This document shows, piece after piece, positions 1 through 8,582 of a stretch of DNA of 64,000 bases. Source of the stretch: Opitutus sp. ER46 (GTDB lineage: Bacteria > Verrucomicrobiota > Verrucomicrobiia > Opitutales > Opitutaceae); the NCBI RefSeq assembly GCF_003054705.1, contig NZ_QAYX01000018.1, forward strand, positions 186,001 to 250,000, in the 5' to 3' direction. Each line of letters begins with the position of its first letter. Within the stretch, counting starts at the first letter, position 1. A program made the translations under genes and the position numbers. The notes under the pieces are model-generated. The model saw nothing but the letters and a program-made list of their open reading frames with translations, searched no databases and had not been told where the DNA came from.

Positions 1-1214
1 GCATCCGGACGCTCGTCATAGCTCTGCGTCACGACCGGCCCGCGCACGATGATCTCGCCGATCTCGCCCGCCGGCAGCTCCCGCGCGTCCGCCAGCTGCG
101 CGATCGGGCCGTCGGTGGTCGCAATGATCTTCACGTCGATCTCCCGCACCGGGCGGCCGACACACGCCCCGCACACCGACGCCGGATCAATCTCCTCCGC
201 CGCCACGGTCGCCACCGGCAGCGCCTCGGTCGCGCCATACGGGCTGTGCAACTGGCCGCGCGGGAGGAACGCCGCCGCGTTCCGCCACAGCGCCGCCGGC
301 ACCGGCGCGCCGGCGCACAACACGCGGCGCAACGAGGGCAGCGTGATCCGGTGCGCGACGCAGTGTTCGCTGATCTTCCGCCAGAGCGTCGGCGAACCGA
401 AGGAATTGGTCACCTGCTCCTGCTGGATCGCCTGTACGATCTTCGCCGGATCCACCTGCGCCGGGTGCCGCGGATCGATCTCGGGCACCACCGTCGTCAT
501 GCCCAGCGCCGGATTGAACAACGCGAAAACCGGCAGCAGCGGCAGATCCGTCTCCCCCGGCTGAATACCATACGTCTCCCGGATCAGCCGCACCTGCGCC
601 TCGAACATCCCGTGCTGGTAGCACACGCCCTTCGGCGCCCCCGTCGACCCCGAGGTGAACAGGACCGCCGCCAGGTCGTCGGGCGCGGTCGCCACGCAAC
701 GTGCCACGTCCGCGCGCGCCCCGGCGGGCCCCGCTGCGGGACGGGTCAGCCGCGCCGTCAGTGCCCCGCTCGCCGTCACGCGCACCCCCACCGAGGCGAA
801 CGAGGGCCGGAACACGCGGCTGATTAGCTGCGCCAGCGGGATGCCGAGCAGCACGCGGGGCCGCGAATGCCGCACGCAGGCCAGGAAGCTCTTCATTCCC
901 ATGCCGGGATCGATGATCACCGGCACGGCGCCGAGCTGAAACACCGCGAACACCGAAGCGATCAGCGGCAGTCCCTGCCGCACCATCACGAGCGTGCGAT
1001 CACCGCGACGCACGCCAGCCACCGTCAGCCGGTGCGACCAGGCCGCGACCTCCGCCTCGAGTTCGGCGAAGGTCAGGCTCAGGTAGTCGATCTCGCCCCC
1101 GCGGCGCCCGCGGGGAATCTTCAGCGCCACGCGGTCCGGCTGGGCCGCCGCCATGCGCGTCAGGTAACGCGCAATGTTGGCGTTGGCCGAAGCGTTGGCG
1201 GGCGCACCCGGCAT
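1..1214 (-). CDS. OleC-like acyl-CoA/beta-lactone synthetase, 3' end outside window
   Basis: Adenylate-forming ligase of the ANL superfamily. Reading from the ATG at 1214, the AMP-binding signature TSGSTGAPKG lies at about residues 187-196. It is followed by an ETYGIQPGETDLPLLPVF-like stretch and FALFNPALGMTTV, which are typical of OleC-type 'fatty acid CoA ligase' proteins. In the olefin pathway OleC closes a beta-hydroxy acid to a beta-lactone. About 404 codons are present; the reading frame is still open at position 1, so the C-terminal lid domain is missing from view. No oleA, oleB or oleD is visible, because the expected neighbours would lie beyond the window edge. RNase D ends 12 bp upstream on the same strand, so co-transcription is likely. 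A general medium/long-chain acyl-CoA ligase is the alternative. Confidence 0.72.
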   Translation of the reverse strand, partial: MPGAPANASANANIARYLTRMAAAQPDRVALKIPRGRRGGEIDYLSLTFAELEAEVAAWSHRLTVAGVRRGDRTLVMVRQGLPLIASVFAVFQLGAVPVIIDPGMGMKSFLACVRHSRPRVLLGIPLAQLISRVFRPSFASVGVRVTASGALTARLTRPAAGPAGARADVARCVATAPDDLAAVLFTSGSTGAPKGVCYQHGMFEAQVRLIRETYGIQPGETDLPLLPVFALFNPALGMTTVVPEIDPRHPAQVDPAKIVQAIQQEQVTNSFGSPTLWRKISEHCVAHRITLPSLRRVLCAGAPVPAALWRNAAAFLPRGQLHSPYGATEALPVATVAAEEIDPASVCGACVGRPVREIDVKIIATTDGPIAQLADARELPAGEIGEIIVRGPVVTQSYDERPD

Positions 1215-1226
1215 ACCGCGCCAAAC

Positions 1227-2423
1227 TCAGGCCTTCGCGGAGGCGAAGGCCTTGGTGAGCGCCGGCTCGTGCACGAGCAGTTCCGCCTGCCAGGGCAGGA
1301 GCAGCTGGTTGATCTGCCGCGGAGCGCGCGCGATCTGCGCGAGCTGGGAGCGGTTGGCGATCAACGTCGGCTCGATCGAGAGCTTCTTGGCCACCCGGTC
1401 CCGGTCCGTCCGCACGCGTTCCTGCAGTTCGATTTCCGCCTGCGTGAGAGCCACGTGGTGCGGGTCCCGACCCGGCCGACGCGGGAGCGTCTTCGGGTCG
1501 CGTGCCAGGCCGGTGCGCACCGCCTGCGCCAGCGAGGGAAAGATGCGGTCGTGGCGCTTGCCGAGGTGCACCGAGTTCAGGATCGTCTCGGCGCCGTCGC
1601 CGGACTCCGCCGCCTCGGCGATCTTCAGCAGCATCGCGTTGCCGCAAACCTTGAAGGGCGGCGTGTCGAGCCGCTGCGCCTGCGCCTCGCGCCAGTGCCA
1701 CACCGCGTGCAGCACGCTGAGGCCCGGGCCGCGCAGCCGCTCGCTGCGGCCGATCCGCCAGTCATTGTCGGTGGGCGGGGCAAAACCCTCGGCGCCCGCC
1801 GCAATCTGGGCGCGGCACTGTTGCTCGAGCCACGACAAGCGGCCAAGGCGCTTGAGATCGCGCGTCAGGATGTCGCGCAGCGCCGGCAGGTGCCAGACGT
1901 CGAGGGAGGCGTAATTGAGCAGCTTCGGCGTGATGGGCCGCTTCGACCAGTTCGCCTTCTGGCCTTCCTTGTCGAGCGCGACGCCAAAGTGCTGGTCCAG
2001 CAGCGACGCCAACCCGATCCGCTGCAGGCCGAGCAGTTGCGCGGCCAGCATCGTGTCGAACAGGCTGTGCGGCTGGAATCCACAGAGATCATACAGCAGC
2101 CGCAGGTCGAAATCGCTGCCGTGCATGACCAGGTGCTTCGGCGCCAGCGCCTTCCACAGGGGGTCGAGCACCAGGCCGGGGGCGAGGACGTCCACGAGGA
2201 ACACTTCGCCATCGATCAAAAACTGCAGCAGGCAAACCCGCGTGCGGTAGTGATACATGTTGTCCGCCTCGGTATCGAGGGCCACCTCGTCGACTCGTTC
2301 CAGCGCGCGCAGGATCGGGGTCAGCGATCCAGGCTGGTCGAGGAGCAGGTATGGCGGCGGACGCGTGGTCACTTTCACACCCAGCAAACGCCGGAGTTGC
2401 GTCGGAAGAAAGCGCGAAATCAT
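1227..2423 (-). CDS. rnd: Ribonuclease D
   Basis: 3'-5' exoribonuclease of the DEDDy family, acting in 3' trimming of tRNA and other small RNAs. The first exonuclease motif (ALDTEAD) is at about residues 49-55. The ExoII region (HGSDFDLRLL) and the ExoIII motif (YASLDVWHL, with Tyr and Asp four apart) follow. An HRDC-like helical region occupies the second half (residues ~210-390). The length of 398 residues suits the family. I chose the ATG at 2423 because it overlaps the stop of the upstream hydrolase gene as ATGA, indicating translational coupling. An in-frame start at 2447 would add eight residues with no family match. Confidence 0.9.
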   Translation of the reverse strand: MISRFLPTQLRRLLGVKVTTRPPPYLLLDQPGSLTPILRALERVDEVALDTEADNMYHYRTRVCLLQFLIDGEVFLVDVLAPGLVLDPLWKALAPKHLVMHGSDFDLRLLYDLCGFQPHSLFDTMLAAQLLGLQRIGLASLLDQHFGVALDKEGQKANWSKRPITPKLLNYASLDVWHLPALRDILTRDLKRLGRLSWLEQQCRAQIAAGAEGFAPPTDNDWRIGRSERLRGPGLSVLHAVWHWREAQAQRLDTPPFKVCGNAMLLKIAEAAESGDGAETILNSVHLGKRHDRIFPSLAQAVRTGLARDPKTLPRRPGRDPHHVALTQAEIELQERVRTDRDRVAKKLSIEPTLIANRSQLAQIARAPRQINQLLLPWQAELLVHEPALTKAFASAKA

Positions 2424-3310
2424 GCAGAACGGGCCGCGTTCTGCCACGCGGAGAGGAAGGCATCAACCAACAAAGGTAACTGCTCGCTGTAGCCACCCTC
2501 CAGAATGGCCGCCGTCGGATGCCGCACCGCGGCGACCCACCGTCCGAGTTCCGCAAAGTCCTCCACCTCGAGCGAAAGCTCCGCCACCGGATCGCCCTTG
2601 AAGGCGTCGAAGCCGGCGGAAATCACGATCAGGTCCGGCGCAAAGCTGAGCACGGCGTCGAGCGAGGCGCGCAGCATCTGCATGTGATTGGCCCGCGGCG
2701 AACGCGGCGCCACCGGCCAGTTGCGAATGCTTGGCCCGTGGTCCTGCGTGCCCGTGCCCGGGTATCCGGGGTATTGATGCACCGACGCGAAGAAGAAGGT
2801 GTCGTGCGCGGCCTGCGCATGGAGGATGAACTCGGTGCCGTTGCCGTGATGTGCGTCGAAGTCCCACACGGCCACGCGCTTGAGTCCGCCCACGCGCACG
2901 GCGTGCAGCGCCGCGATCGCCGCGGTGTTGAGATAGCAGTACCCCATCGCCTCCATCGCCGTCGCATGGTGCCCCGGGGGGCGCATCAGCGAGAACACCG
3001 GCGTCCCGTGCTCCAGCGCGTGCGCCGTCGCCTCGAGCGCGCCACTGACCGAGCGGCGCGCGTGTTCGCCAATGCCCGGCAGGTAGGGCGTCTCGTGGTC
3101 AAAATCCTCCGGGTGATCGAGGCGCCGCAGGTGCGAGGCCGTGTGCGCCAGCAGCAGCGTGCTGTCGGGCACTTCGAGCGCCGGCGCCCGCCACGTCCAG
3201 TCCGGGTGACGCTCGTGCAGCAGCGCGGCCGTCCGGGTCGCGCGCGCCGGCCGCTCGTCCTGCAGGTCAGGACCGTACTCGGCGCAGCGCGGATCGTGGA
3301 GAATGAGCAT
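2420..3310 (-). CDS. Histone deacetylase family (AcuC/acetylpolyamine-type) hydrolase
   Basis: Zinc-dependent arginase/deacetylase-fold amidohydrolase. Bacterial members remove acetyl groups from polyamines or proteins such as acetyl-CoA synthetase. Recognisable motifs are RPPGHHA (the active-site His pair), the zinc-ligand segment VWDFDAHHGNGT, the substrate-loop segment FASVHQYPGYPGTG, a second Asp ligand in VISAGFDAFKGDP and the terminal ILEGGYS. The start at 3310 gives MLILHDPRCAEYG, the usual N-terminus of this family; an upstream in-frame start at 3400 adds a basic stretch without homology. It overlaps RNase D by 4 bp (ATGA). The biological substrate cannot be read from sequence. Confidence 0.88.
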   Translation of the reverse strand: MLILHDPRCAEYGPDLQDERPARATRTAALLHERHPDWTWRAPALEVPDSTLLLAHTASHLRRLDHPEDFDHETPYLPGIGEHARRSVSGALEATAHALEHGTPVFSLMRPPGHHATAMEAMGYCYLNTAAIAALHAVRVGGLKRVAVWDFDAHHGNGTEFILHAQAAHDTFFFASVHQYPGYPGTGTQDHGPSIRNWPVAPRSPRANHMQMLRASLDAVLSFAPDLIVISAGFDAFKGDPVAELSLEVEDFAELGRWVAAVRHPTAAILEGGYSEQLPLLVDAFLSAWQNAARSA

Positions 3311-3435
3311 GATGCGGGAACAAACAAACGCACCTGCGGAGAAAAACCAAGCCGCCACACGCCGTCCGGCGCGCTTCGCCGGCGGCGCCGTTGTTGCCAC
3401 TTGTTACCAGGACGTCGGCCCGTACGCTGCACCGC

Positions 3436-4104
3436 GTGAAAGTCATCGTCCTTTGCTCCGGCGGAATGGATTCCGTCACCGCGCTCCATGCCGCCCATGC
3501 GGCGCACGAGGTCGTCGCCGCGTTGAGCTTCGACTATGGCTCGAAGCACAACCACCGCGAGATCCCGTTCGCCGCCGAGCACGCGGCCCACCTCGGCGTG
3601 CGTCACGAGGTGATCCGCCTCGATTTCGTCGACCGCCTCTTCGCCTCCGACCTGCTGCGCAGCGGGGGCGACGTGCCGGAGGGCCACTATGCCGCGGCGA
3701 ACATGAAGCGCACCGTCGTGCCGTTTCGAAACGCGATCATGCTCTCCATCGCCTGCGGGTTCGCCGAGAGCGTCGGCGCCGAGGGCCTCGTCATCGCCGC
3801 GCACACCGGCGACCACACGATCTATCCTGATTGCCGCGAGGACTTCATGCGCGCCATGGGCGACGCCATGCGGCTCGGCACCTACGCGGGCATCCAGTTG
3901 CTGCGCCCGTTCATCGCGCTCGACAAGGGCGGGATCGCGCGGGAGGGCGCGCGGCTCGGCGTCGATTTCGCGCGCACCTGGTCCTGCTACAAGGGCGGCG
4001 AGCTCCATTGCGGCGTCTGCGGGACCTGCGTGGAGCGCCGCGAGGCGTTCGCCGTCGCGGGCCTGCCTGATCCGACGACTTACGCCGCCGCGCCCGCCCG
4101 CTGA
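3436..4104 (+). CDS. queC: 7-cyano-7-deazaguanine synthase
   Basis: ATP-dependent amidation and dehydration of 7-carboxy-7-deazaguanine to preQ0, the precursor of queuosine and 7-deazaguanine DNA bases. The N-terminal PP-loop SGGMDS is at residues 8-13. The C-terminal zinc site is the Cys cluster CYKGGELHCGVCGTC. The length of 222 residues is normal. The GTG at 3436 starts right before VIVLCSGG; an upstream in-frame ATG at 3391 adds 15 residues without family similarity. It is divergent from the deacetylase gene and is followed after about 70 bp by queE on the same strand. Confidence 0.93.
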   Translation: MKVIVLCSGGMDSVTALHAAHAAHEVVAALSFDYGSKHNHREIPFAAEHAAHLGVRHEVIRLDFVDRLFASDLLRSGGDVPEGHYAAANMKRTVVPFRNAIMLSIACGFAESVGAEGLVIAAHTGDHTIYPDCREDFMRAMGDAMRLGTYAGIQLLRPFIALDKGGIAREGARLGVDFARTWSCYKGGELHCGVCGTCVERREAFAVAGLPDPTTYAAAPAR

Positions 4105-4176
4105 CCGGCGCGACGCCGCGGCCTCGCCGGGCCACGCCACCTTGCCCCGGGCGGCTTGTGTTTCGACGGAAATCGC

Positions 4177-4893
4177 ATGATTAGCGGTCCCTCCCAAATG
4201 CTGATCGCGGAGATATTCCATTCCCTCCAGGGCGAGGGCGAGCTGACCGGCGTGCCGTCGGTTTTCGTCCGCACCAGCGGCTGCAACCTGCGCTGTGCCT
4301 GGTGCGACACGCCGTACGCCTCCTGGAACCCGGAAGGAAAGAACCTCGGCGTCCCGCAGATCATCGCGGCGGTGGAACAGTATCGCACGGCCCACCATGT
4401 CGTGCTCACGGGCGGAGAGCCGATGATCGCCAAGGATATCCGTGAGCTCGCCACCGCCCTGAAGGCGCTCGGCCGGCATATTACCATCGAGACCGCCGCC
4501 ACCGTCGCCCCCACGGGCATCGCCTGCGACCTCGCCTCGCTTTCGCCCAAGCTGCTGAACTCCGCCCCCGACGCCCTCGAACACACAACCTGGCGCCGCC
4601 GCCATGAGGCCACCCGCTGGCAACCGGACGTCGTCCGCGCCTGGATCGACGCCTACCCGTACCAGTTCAAGTTCGTCGTCGCCCGCCCCGAGGACGTCGA
4701 GGAGCTGGAGCACATGCTCGCCGCCCTGCAGCGCGAGATTCCGCCGCACAAGGTCCTGCTGATGCCCGAGGGCACGACACTCGAGCGGATCCGCACCCGC
4801 GCGCCCTGGCTCGCCCAGCTGTGCAAGGAGCGCGGATACCGCTATGCCCACCGGCTTCATCTGGAGCTCTACGGCAACAAGCGCGGCACGTGA
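4177..4893 (+). CDS. queE: 7-carboxy-7-deazaguanine synthase (radical SAM)
   Basis: Radical SAM enzyme that rearranges 6-carboxy-tetrahydropterin to 7-carboxy-7-deazaguanine, the step before QueC. The N-terminal SLQGEG motif and the QueE cluster motif CNLRCAWCD (CxxxCxxC) are present, followed by LTGGEP. The protein is 238 residues from the ATG at 4177; ATGs at 4156 and 4198 are also in frame, and 4177 is preferred for the purine-rich ACGGAA upstream. It forms a pair with queC; queD and queF are not in the window. Its stop overlaps the GTG start of the next gene. Confidence 0.92.
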   Translation: MISGPSQMLIAEIFHSLQGEGELTGVPSVFVRTSGCNLRCAWCDTPYASWNPEGKNLGVPQIIAAVEQYRTAHHVVLTGGEPMIAKDIRELATALKALGRHITIETAATVAPTGIACDLASLSPKLLNSAPDALEHTTWRRRHEATRWQPDVVRAWIDAYPYQFKFVVARPEDVEELEHMLAALQREIPPHKVLLMPEGTTLERIRTRAPWLAQLCKERGYRYAHRLHLELYGNKRGT

Positions 4894-5528
4894 ACCTCGC
4901 GCTCCCGTCTCCCCGCCCGCGACCGCTCTCCGAACAGCTCGAGGAGCTGCGCGTCTCGTTTGCCGATCGCCACGCCACGCTCCGCGAGGTCATCGAACGC
5001 CTGGAGGGCCGCGCCTACACGCTCCTGCTCATCGTCTTCGCCCTGCCGTTCATCGCGCCGGTGTCGATTCCCGGCTCGTCCACCCCGCTCGGGCTCATCA
5101 TTGCCATCCTCGCCGCGCAGATGGCGTTCGGGAAACTCCCGTGGTTGCCACGCCGCGTCCTCGACTGGCAACTACCCGCCGGTTTCTTCACGAAGCTCAT
5201 CCCCGTCACCGCCCGAATCGTACGTCGTCTGGAACGCCTGCTCCACCCGCGCTGGCCGGCGTGGACCTCCTCCGCGTCCCTCCGCGCCATGCACTTCGGC
5301 GCAATCACGATCACGAGCCTGCTGCTGTCCGTGCCGATCTTCGTCCCGCTTACCAACATGATCCCCGGCTGGACGATTCTGCTGCTCGCCGCGGGCTGGC
5401 TCGAGCGCGACGGCATTGTCCTCCTGGTTGGCCACGTCGCCTTCCTGGTCACGCTGGCGTTCTTCGCCCTGCTCGGGACCACGTTCACCGAGGCCATCCT
5501 GCACGGCTGGCACTGGTTTACGCGGTAG
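4890..5528 (+). CDS. ExoD-family membrane protein
   Basis: Predicted inner-membrane protein of the ExoD (exopolysaccharide synthesis) family, 212 residues. After a short cytoplasmic N-terminus with LSEQLEELR there are four to five hydrophobic segments, including a conserved ALPFIAPVSIPGSSTPLG loop and a GWTILLLAAGWLERDG segment typical of ExoD. The GTG at 4890 overlaps the queE stop as GTGA, so translation is probably coupled, although there is no obvious functional link to queuosine synthesis. ExoD proteins are linked to exopolysaccharide production in rhizobia; the molecular activity is unknown. Confidence 0.8.
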   Translation: MNLALPSPRPRPLSEQLEELRVSFADRHATLREVIERLEGRAYTLLLIVFALPFIAPVSIPGSSTPLGLIIAILAAQMAFGKLPWLPRRVLDWQLPAGFFTKLIPVTARIVRRLERLLHPRWPAWTSSASLRAMHFGAITITSLLLSVPIFVPLTNMIPGWTILLLAAGWLERDGIVLLVGHVAFLVTLAFFALLGTTFTEAILHGWHWFTR

Positions 5529-5592
5529 CGCGCTCACGCTCGCGCTCGCGACACGGGATGCCGCGCTCGACCGAACATTGCGGCCGCGGCGC

Positions 5593-5934
5593 TCAGACCG
5601 GCGCCCAGGCGCCGACTCCAACCACTTCCTCGGCCTCGACTTCCTCGTCCGGCAGCTCGTTCAACGGCGCAAAACGCTCCGACGAAAAGCCCAGCTCCTG
5701 CTCGCCCTGGTGGAACGGATCCGGGGGGTTCTTCAGCTCCTCCAGGAGCAAACCCACGGTCGCCGAATCCCCGCCTTTCACGATCTTCTCCCGGCCCAGG
5801 AAGACCTCGCGCACCGTGTAGATGTTGTCCTTCACCGGCAGCTGCTTGTAGAGCGCGCGAATTGCCGGTGTGAAGGTGTCATTGATGCAGACGACTTTCT
5901 GGCCTTTCACCATGGGGAGGCGGAAAATAGACAT
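5593..5934 (-). CDS. Conserved hypothetical protein, 113 aa
   Basis: Small soluble acidic protein without a family I recognise with certainty. The central part (KGQKVVCINDTFTPAIRAL, then KDNIYTVREVFLGRE) looks like a compact folded domain of a type seen in short verrucomicrobial or phage-like proteins. The C-terminus is a run of Glu, Val and Asp (DEEVEAEEVV). It stands alone, convergent with the exoD-like gene, with a GC-rich 64-bp gap between. Codon use looks genomic. Internal ATG at 5913 is an alternative start. Confidence 0.7.
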   Translation of the reverse strand: MSIFRLPMVKGQKVVCINDTFTPAIRALYKQLPVKDNIYTVREVFLGREKIVKGGDSATVGLLLEELKNPPDPFHQGEQELGFSSERFAPLNELPDEEVEAEEVVGVGAWAPV

Positions 5935-6057
5935 CCGTCCGGTATCTGCAAAGACAGAAACCGGAATTCATGCCCGTCCCGTGCAATGTCGTGCCAACTC
6001 CACGGGATTCCGCGGGATCTGACACGCTGCGCGCGACGCGAGCCGGGCTCCGGTTCG

Positions 6058-6531
6058 CTACTCGATCCGGCCTTCGTCGAAATCGATCAGGTCGGGCACG
6101 CTCTTGATGTCGTCGACGCGGTCCGCGCAGCCCATCGCCGTCAACGCATCGCGCAGGAACTCGCGCCCCGCCGGCGTCATGCCCTTCTGCACCAACTCGC
6201 GATTCCAGTGCGCCGCCCTCACGTCCGCTGGAAAGATCTGCGCCAGCCGCCGGTCCCGCTCGGCGTCATCGAGCCCCGCGTCGATGCACTCATGCACGAT
6301 CCTCTCCACCGCGTTCGGATCGATCCCGAGATGCAGGCATAGAAAGCGGTCGATCCCCCGCTTGTAGTTCTTCGCATAACTCGGCGGCAATTTGCCGTGC
6401 TCCTTCACGTACCGGCACTTCGCGAGAAATCGCGGCAGGTACAGCAGTCCCGTCGGCGCGTGCGGCAAATAAGGCGAGGGCAGGCAGGTCAGGACATCAC
6501 CCGTCGAGCCGGGAATGGGTTTGGAAGGCAT
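6058..6531 (-). CDS. DUF5069 domain protein
   Basis: A 157-residue protein with the DUF5069 pattern: a GLLYLPRFLAKCRYVKEHGKLPP segment near residues 27-50, then a hydrophobic RFLCLHLGID and a C-terminal helical region. DUF5069 proteins are short soluble proteins of unknown function, common in Verrucomicrobia and Planctomycetes. No catalytic motif is obvious. It is transcribed alone, away from the repeat-rich gap at 6532-6894. Confidence 0.72.
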   Translation of the reverse strand: MPSKPIPGSTGDVLTCLPSPYLPHAPTGLLYLPRFLAKCRYVKEHGKLPPSYAKNYKRGIDRFLCLHLGIDPNAVERIVHECIDAGLDDAERDRRLAQIFPADVRAAHWNRELVQKGMTPAGREFLRDALTAMGCADRVDDIKSVPDLIDFDEGRIE

Positions 6532-6894
6532 CGGAGAAGCGCGAGTACAAGCAGCCGCCCACCCTCACGCAACCCGCCACCTCTTGTTCTCGCCCACGGC
6601 GAAAACAAAAGCTCCGGACCCGCCCGCGGCAGTATCTGGACATTATCCTCAAGTATCTGGACATTATCCCGCAAGTCCCTCGTTTACGGACACTAATAAT
6701 TGCAGCCCTCGTCCCCTCTGCATCGCGTTCTTCGCCCGCCCAAACAAATACCAGCGGCCGCGACGCGCCGGCCGCCGGCTCCAGCATCCGTTTTCGCGCC
6801 AGCGAAAACGGCCCACTCTCACCTTCACTTTCGCTCTCACTCGGCCCTTTTCCTCCCTTGCTCCTCCACGCGTTGCGTTCTTCTTGTCGCCACC
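6532..6894. other. Intergenic repeat-bearing region
   Basis: A 363-bp gap between divergently transcribed genes. From left to right it holds an ~80-bp repeat (see 6631-6711), a perfect 10-bp hairpin CCGTTTTCGC/GCGAAAACGG with a 4-nt loop at 6788-6811, and a pyrimidine-rich hexamer-like tract (CTCTCACCTTCACTTTCGC) at about 6813-6865. No convincing gene was found in it. Confidence 0.6.
6631..6711 (-). repeat. ~80-bp dispersed repeat, copy 1
   Basis: Read on the minus strand, this begins GGCTGCAATTAT, passes through ACTTG and ends in two tandem copies of GATAATGTCCAGATACT. A second copy on the plus strand at 14026-14097 shares all these words in the same order. The paired TGTCCAGATACT motif resembles the repeated transposase-binding motifs near the ends of some insertion sequences, but no transposase gene is present. 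Confidence 0.65.
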
Positions 6895-7659
6895 ATGAGC
6901 AACTGGCGCGTGATCGGTTTCGATGCGGACGACACCTTGTGGCACAACGAGGTGATCTTCGAGCGGGTCCACGCCCGCTACCGCGAACTCCTCGCCCGCT
7001 ACCACGACGCCGCCACGGTTGACCGCACGCTCTTCGCCACCGAGATGCGCAACCTCGAGCTCTACGGCTACGGCGTGAAGGGGTTCACGCTCTCCGCGAT
7101 CGAGACCGCCATCGAACTCACCGGCGGCCAGATCAGCGCCGAGGAGATTCGCACGCTCATCGGACTCGGTCACGAGATGCTCCGCCACCCGGTCGAACTC
7201 CTCGATGGTGCCCGCGAGGTGCTGCACGAACTCGCCCCCAATCACGCCCTGATCCTGATCACGAAGGGCGATCTGCGTGACCAGGAGCGCAAACTCGCCA
7301 AGTCCGGCCTCGCCCCGCTTTTTGCGGGCGTGGAGATCGTGTCCGAGAAGGACGAGGCCAGCTACGCCCGCGTCCTGCAGCGTCACAACATCCGCCCTGC
7401 GGAATTTCTGATGGTGGGCAACTCGCTGAAGTCCGACATCCTCCCCGTGCTCGCCCTCGGCGGCAGCGGCGCCCACGTGCCCTACCCGCTCCTGTGGCAG
7501 CACGAGCGCACCGTTGCGTTGCCCCAGGCGCCCGGCCGGTTCTTCGAGCTCTCCCGCCTCCGCGATCTCCTGCCGATCCTCCAGGCTCCGACCGCGGCCG
7601 CACCGGCCGCCCCCAGCAACGGCGGCGTGCCAGGCACGTTCTCCCCGTCCCGCTCCTGA
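6895..7659 (+). CDS. HAD-family hydrolase (phosphatase-like)
   Basis: Haloacid-dehalogenase fold hydrolase, 254 residues. Motif I is FDADDTLW (nucleophile Asp plus acid/base Asp), motif II is LILITKGD, the motif III Lys is probably in IVSEKDEASY, and motif IV is NSLKSDI. A four-helix cap (residues ~20-100) identifies a C1-type HAD. The start at 6895 places DADDT near the N-terminus; the in-frame extension upstream is low-complexity DNA. The Ala/Pro-rich tail (residues ~235-254) is probably disordered. Substrate unknown; likely a small phosphorylated metabolite. Confidence 0.87.
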   Translation: MSNWRVIGFDADDTLWHNEVIFERVHARYRELLARYHDAATVDRTLFATEMRNLELYGYGVKGFTLSAIETAIELTGGQISAEEIRTLIGLGHEMLRHPVELLDGAREVLHELAPNHALILITKGDLRDQERKLAKSGLAPLFAGVEIVSEKDEASYARVLQRHNIRPAEFLMVGNSLKSDILPVLALGGSGAHVPYPLLWQHERTVALPQAPGRFFELSRLRDLLPILQAPTAAAPAAPSNGGVPGTFSPSRS

Positions 7660-7684
7660 ACGTCCGCGCCCGCCGAATTTCCCC

Positions 7685-8374
7685 ATGTGCGGCCGCTACG
7701 TTCTCAAGCGCGAAGACCTCGAGGCGCTGGTGAAGCAGTTCGGACTGCGGAGCCTCGAGGAGTTCCATAGCCGCTACAACATCGCGCCGACCTCCCTCGT
7801 GCCGCTGATCCGGAAGCGCGAGCCCGGCCGCGCCGAACTCGCCGGCGTCCGCTGGGGCCTGATCCCCGCCTGGACCAAGCCCGACGCCCCCGCCAAACCG
7901 CTCGTCAACGTGCGCGCCGAGACGCTCCTCACCCGTTTCCGCGGCGCCCTGCGCTCCCGTCGGTGCATCCTGCCGGCGAGTGGCTTCTACGAGTGGCAGG
8001 ACCTCGGCAGCCACAAGCAGCCGTGGTACTTCGCCCCTGCCGACGGCCAGCCGTTCGGGCTGGCGGGCGTCTGGGACACCTGGCACGGGCCCGCCGGCAC
8101 CGAGCTCGAGACCTGCGCCGTCCTCACCACCACGCCCAACCAGGTGCTCGCGCGCGTTCACGACCGCATGCCGGTGATGCTCACCCCTGACCAGTGCTCC
8201 CGCTGGCTCGAAGACGAACTCGATCCCGCTGCCGCCCAGGAACTGCTCGCCCCCACCGCCGACGCCTGGCTCACCGCGACTCCCGTCGGTCCCGCCGTCA
8301 GCAGCGTCCGCAACGATGGCCCGGAGTGCCTCACCCCCGCGCCTCCCCCCGACCAACTCTCCCTCGGCCTCTAG
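7685..8374 (+). CDS. SRAP / YedK-family abasic-site DNA-protein crosslinking protein
   Basis: SOS-response-associated peptidase family (HMCES/YedK). It forms a thiazolidine crosslink with abasic sites in single-stranded DNA through its Cys2. The protein starts MCGRYVL, placing the catalytic Cys directly after the initiator Met, which fixes the start at 7685. The conserved segments RYNIAPTS, WGLIPAW, NVRAET, CILPASGFYEW (catalytic Glu) and HDRMPVML (catalytic His) are all present. The length of 229 residues is typical. It follows the HAD gene by 25 bp and may share its transcript. Confidence 0.93.
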   Translation: MCGRYVLKREDLEALVKQFGLRSLEEFHSRYNIAPTSLVPLIRKREPGRAELAGVRWGLIPAWTKPDAPAKPLVNVRAETLLTRFRGALRSRRCILPASGFYEWQDLGSHKQPWYFAPADGQPFGLAGVWDTWHGPAGTELETCAVLTTTPNQVLARVHDRMPVMLTPDQCSRWLEDELDPAAAQELLAPTADAWLTATPVGPAVSSVRNDGPECLTPAPPPDQLSLGL

Positions 8375-8582
8375 GTTTCTTTCTCTTACTCGTCCTCTTT
8401 CTCTTTCTCCCCGTCCACCACCTCAGTCACTTCTTGATCCGTCCGCCCTCCGTCTCCGTCTCACCCCTCCTCCGTTCCACGACGACCCGCCGAAATCGCC
8501 CTCGCTTCCCCCTTCCGCCGCGACCCGCTTCCGCGCTTGTGCCGTCCCGAGGCGTCTGCGATGAACTCGCGCCTCGTCTCCC
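8375..8582. other. Pyrimidine-rich leader
   Basis: 208 bp between the SRAP and Lpt genes. The first half is almost entirely C and T on the plus strand (runs of TTTCTCTT and CCTCCGTCTCC). No hairpin followed by a T-run is obvious. It may act as an untranslated leader for the downstream permease gene. Confidence 0.4.

Noticed and set aside
867-2492. 541-codon plus-strand frame over OleC and RNase D
   Set aside because: His/Arg-rich shadow; RNase D motifs on the minus strand are decisive.
3311-3435. preQ1 riboswitch before queC
   Set aside because: No small H-type pseudoknot pattern with an A-rich tail was found before either queC or queE.
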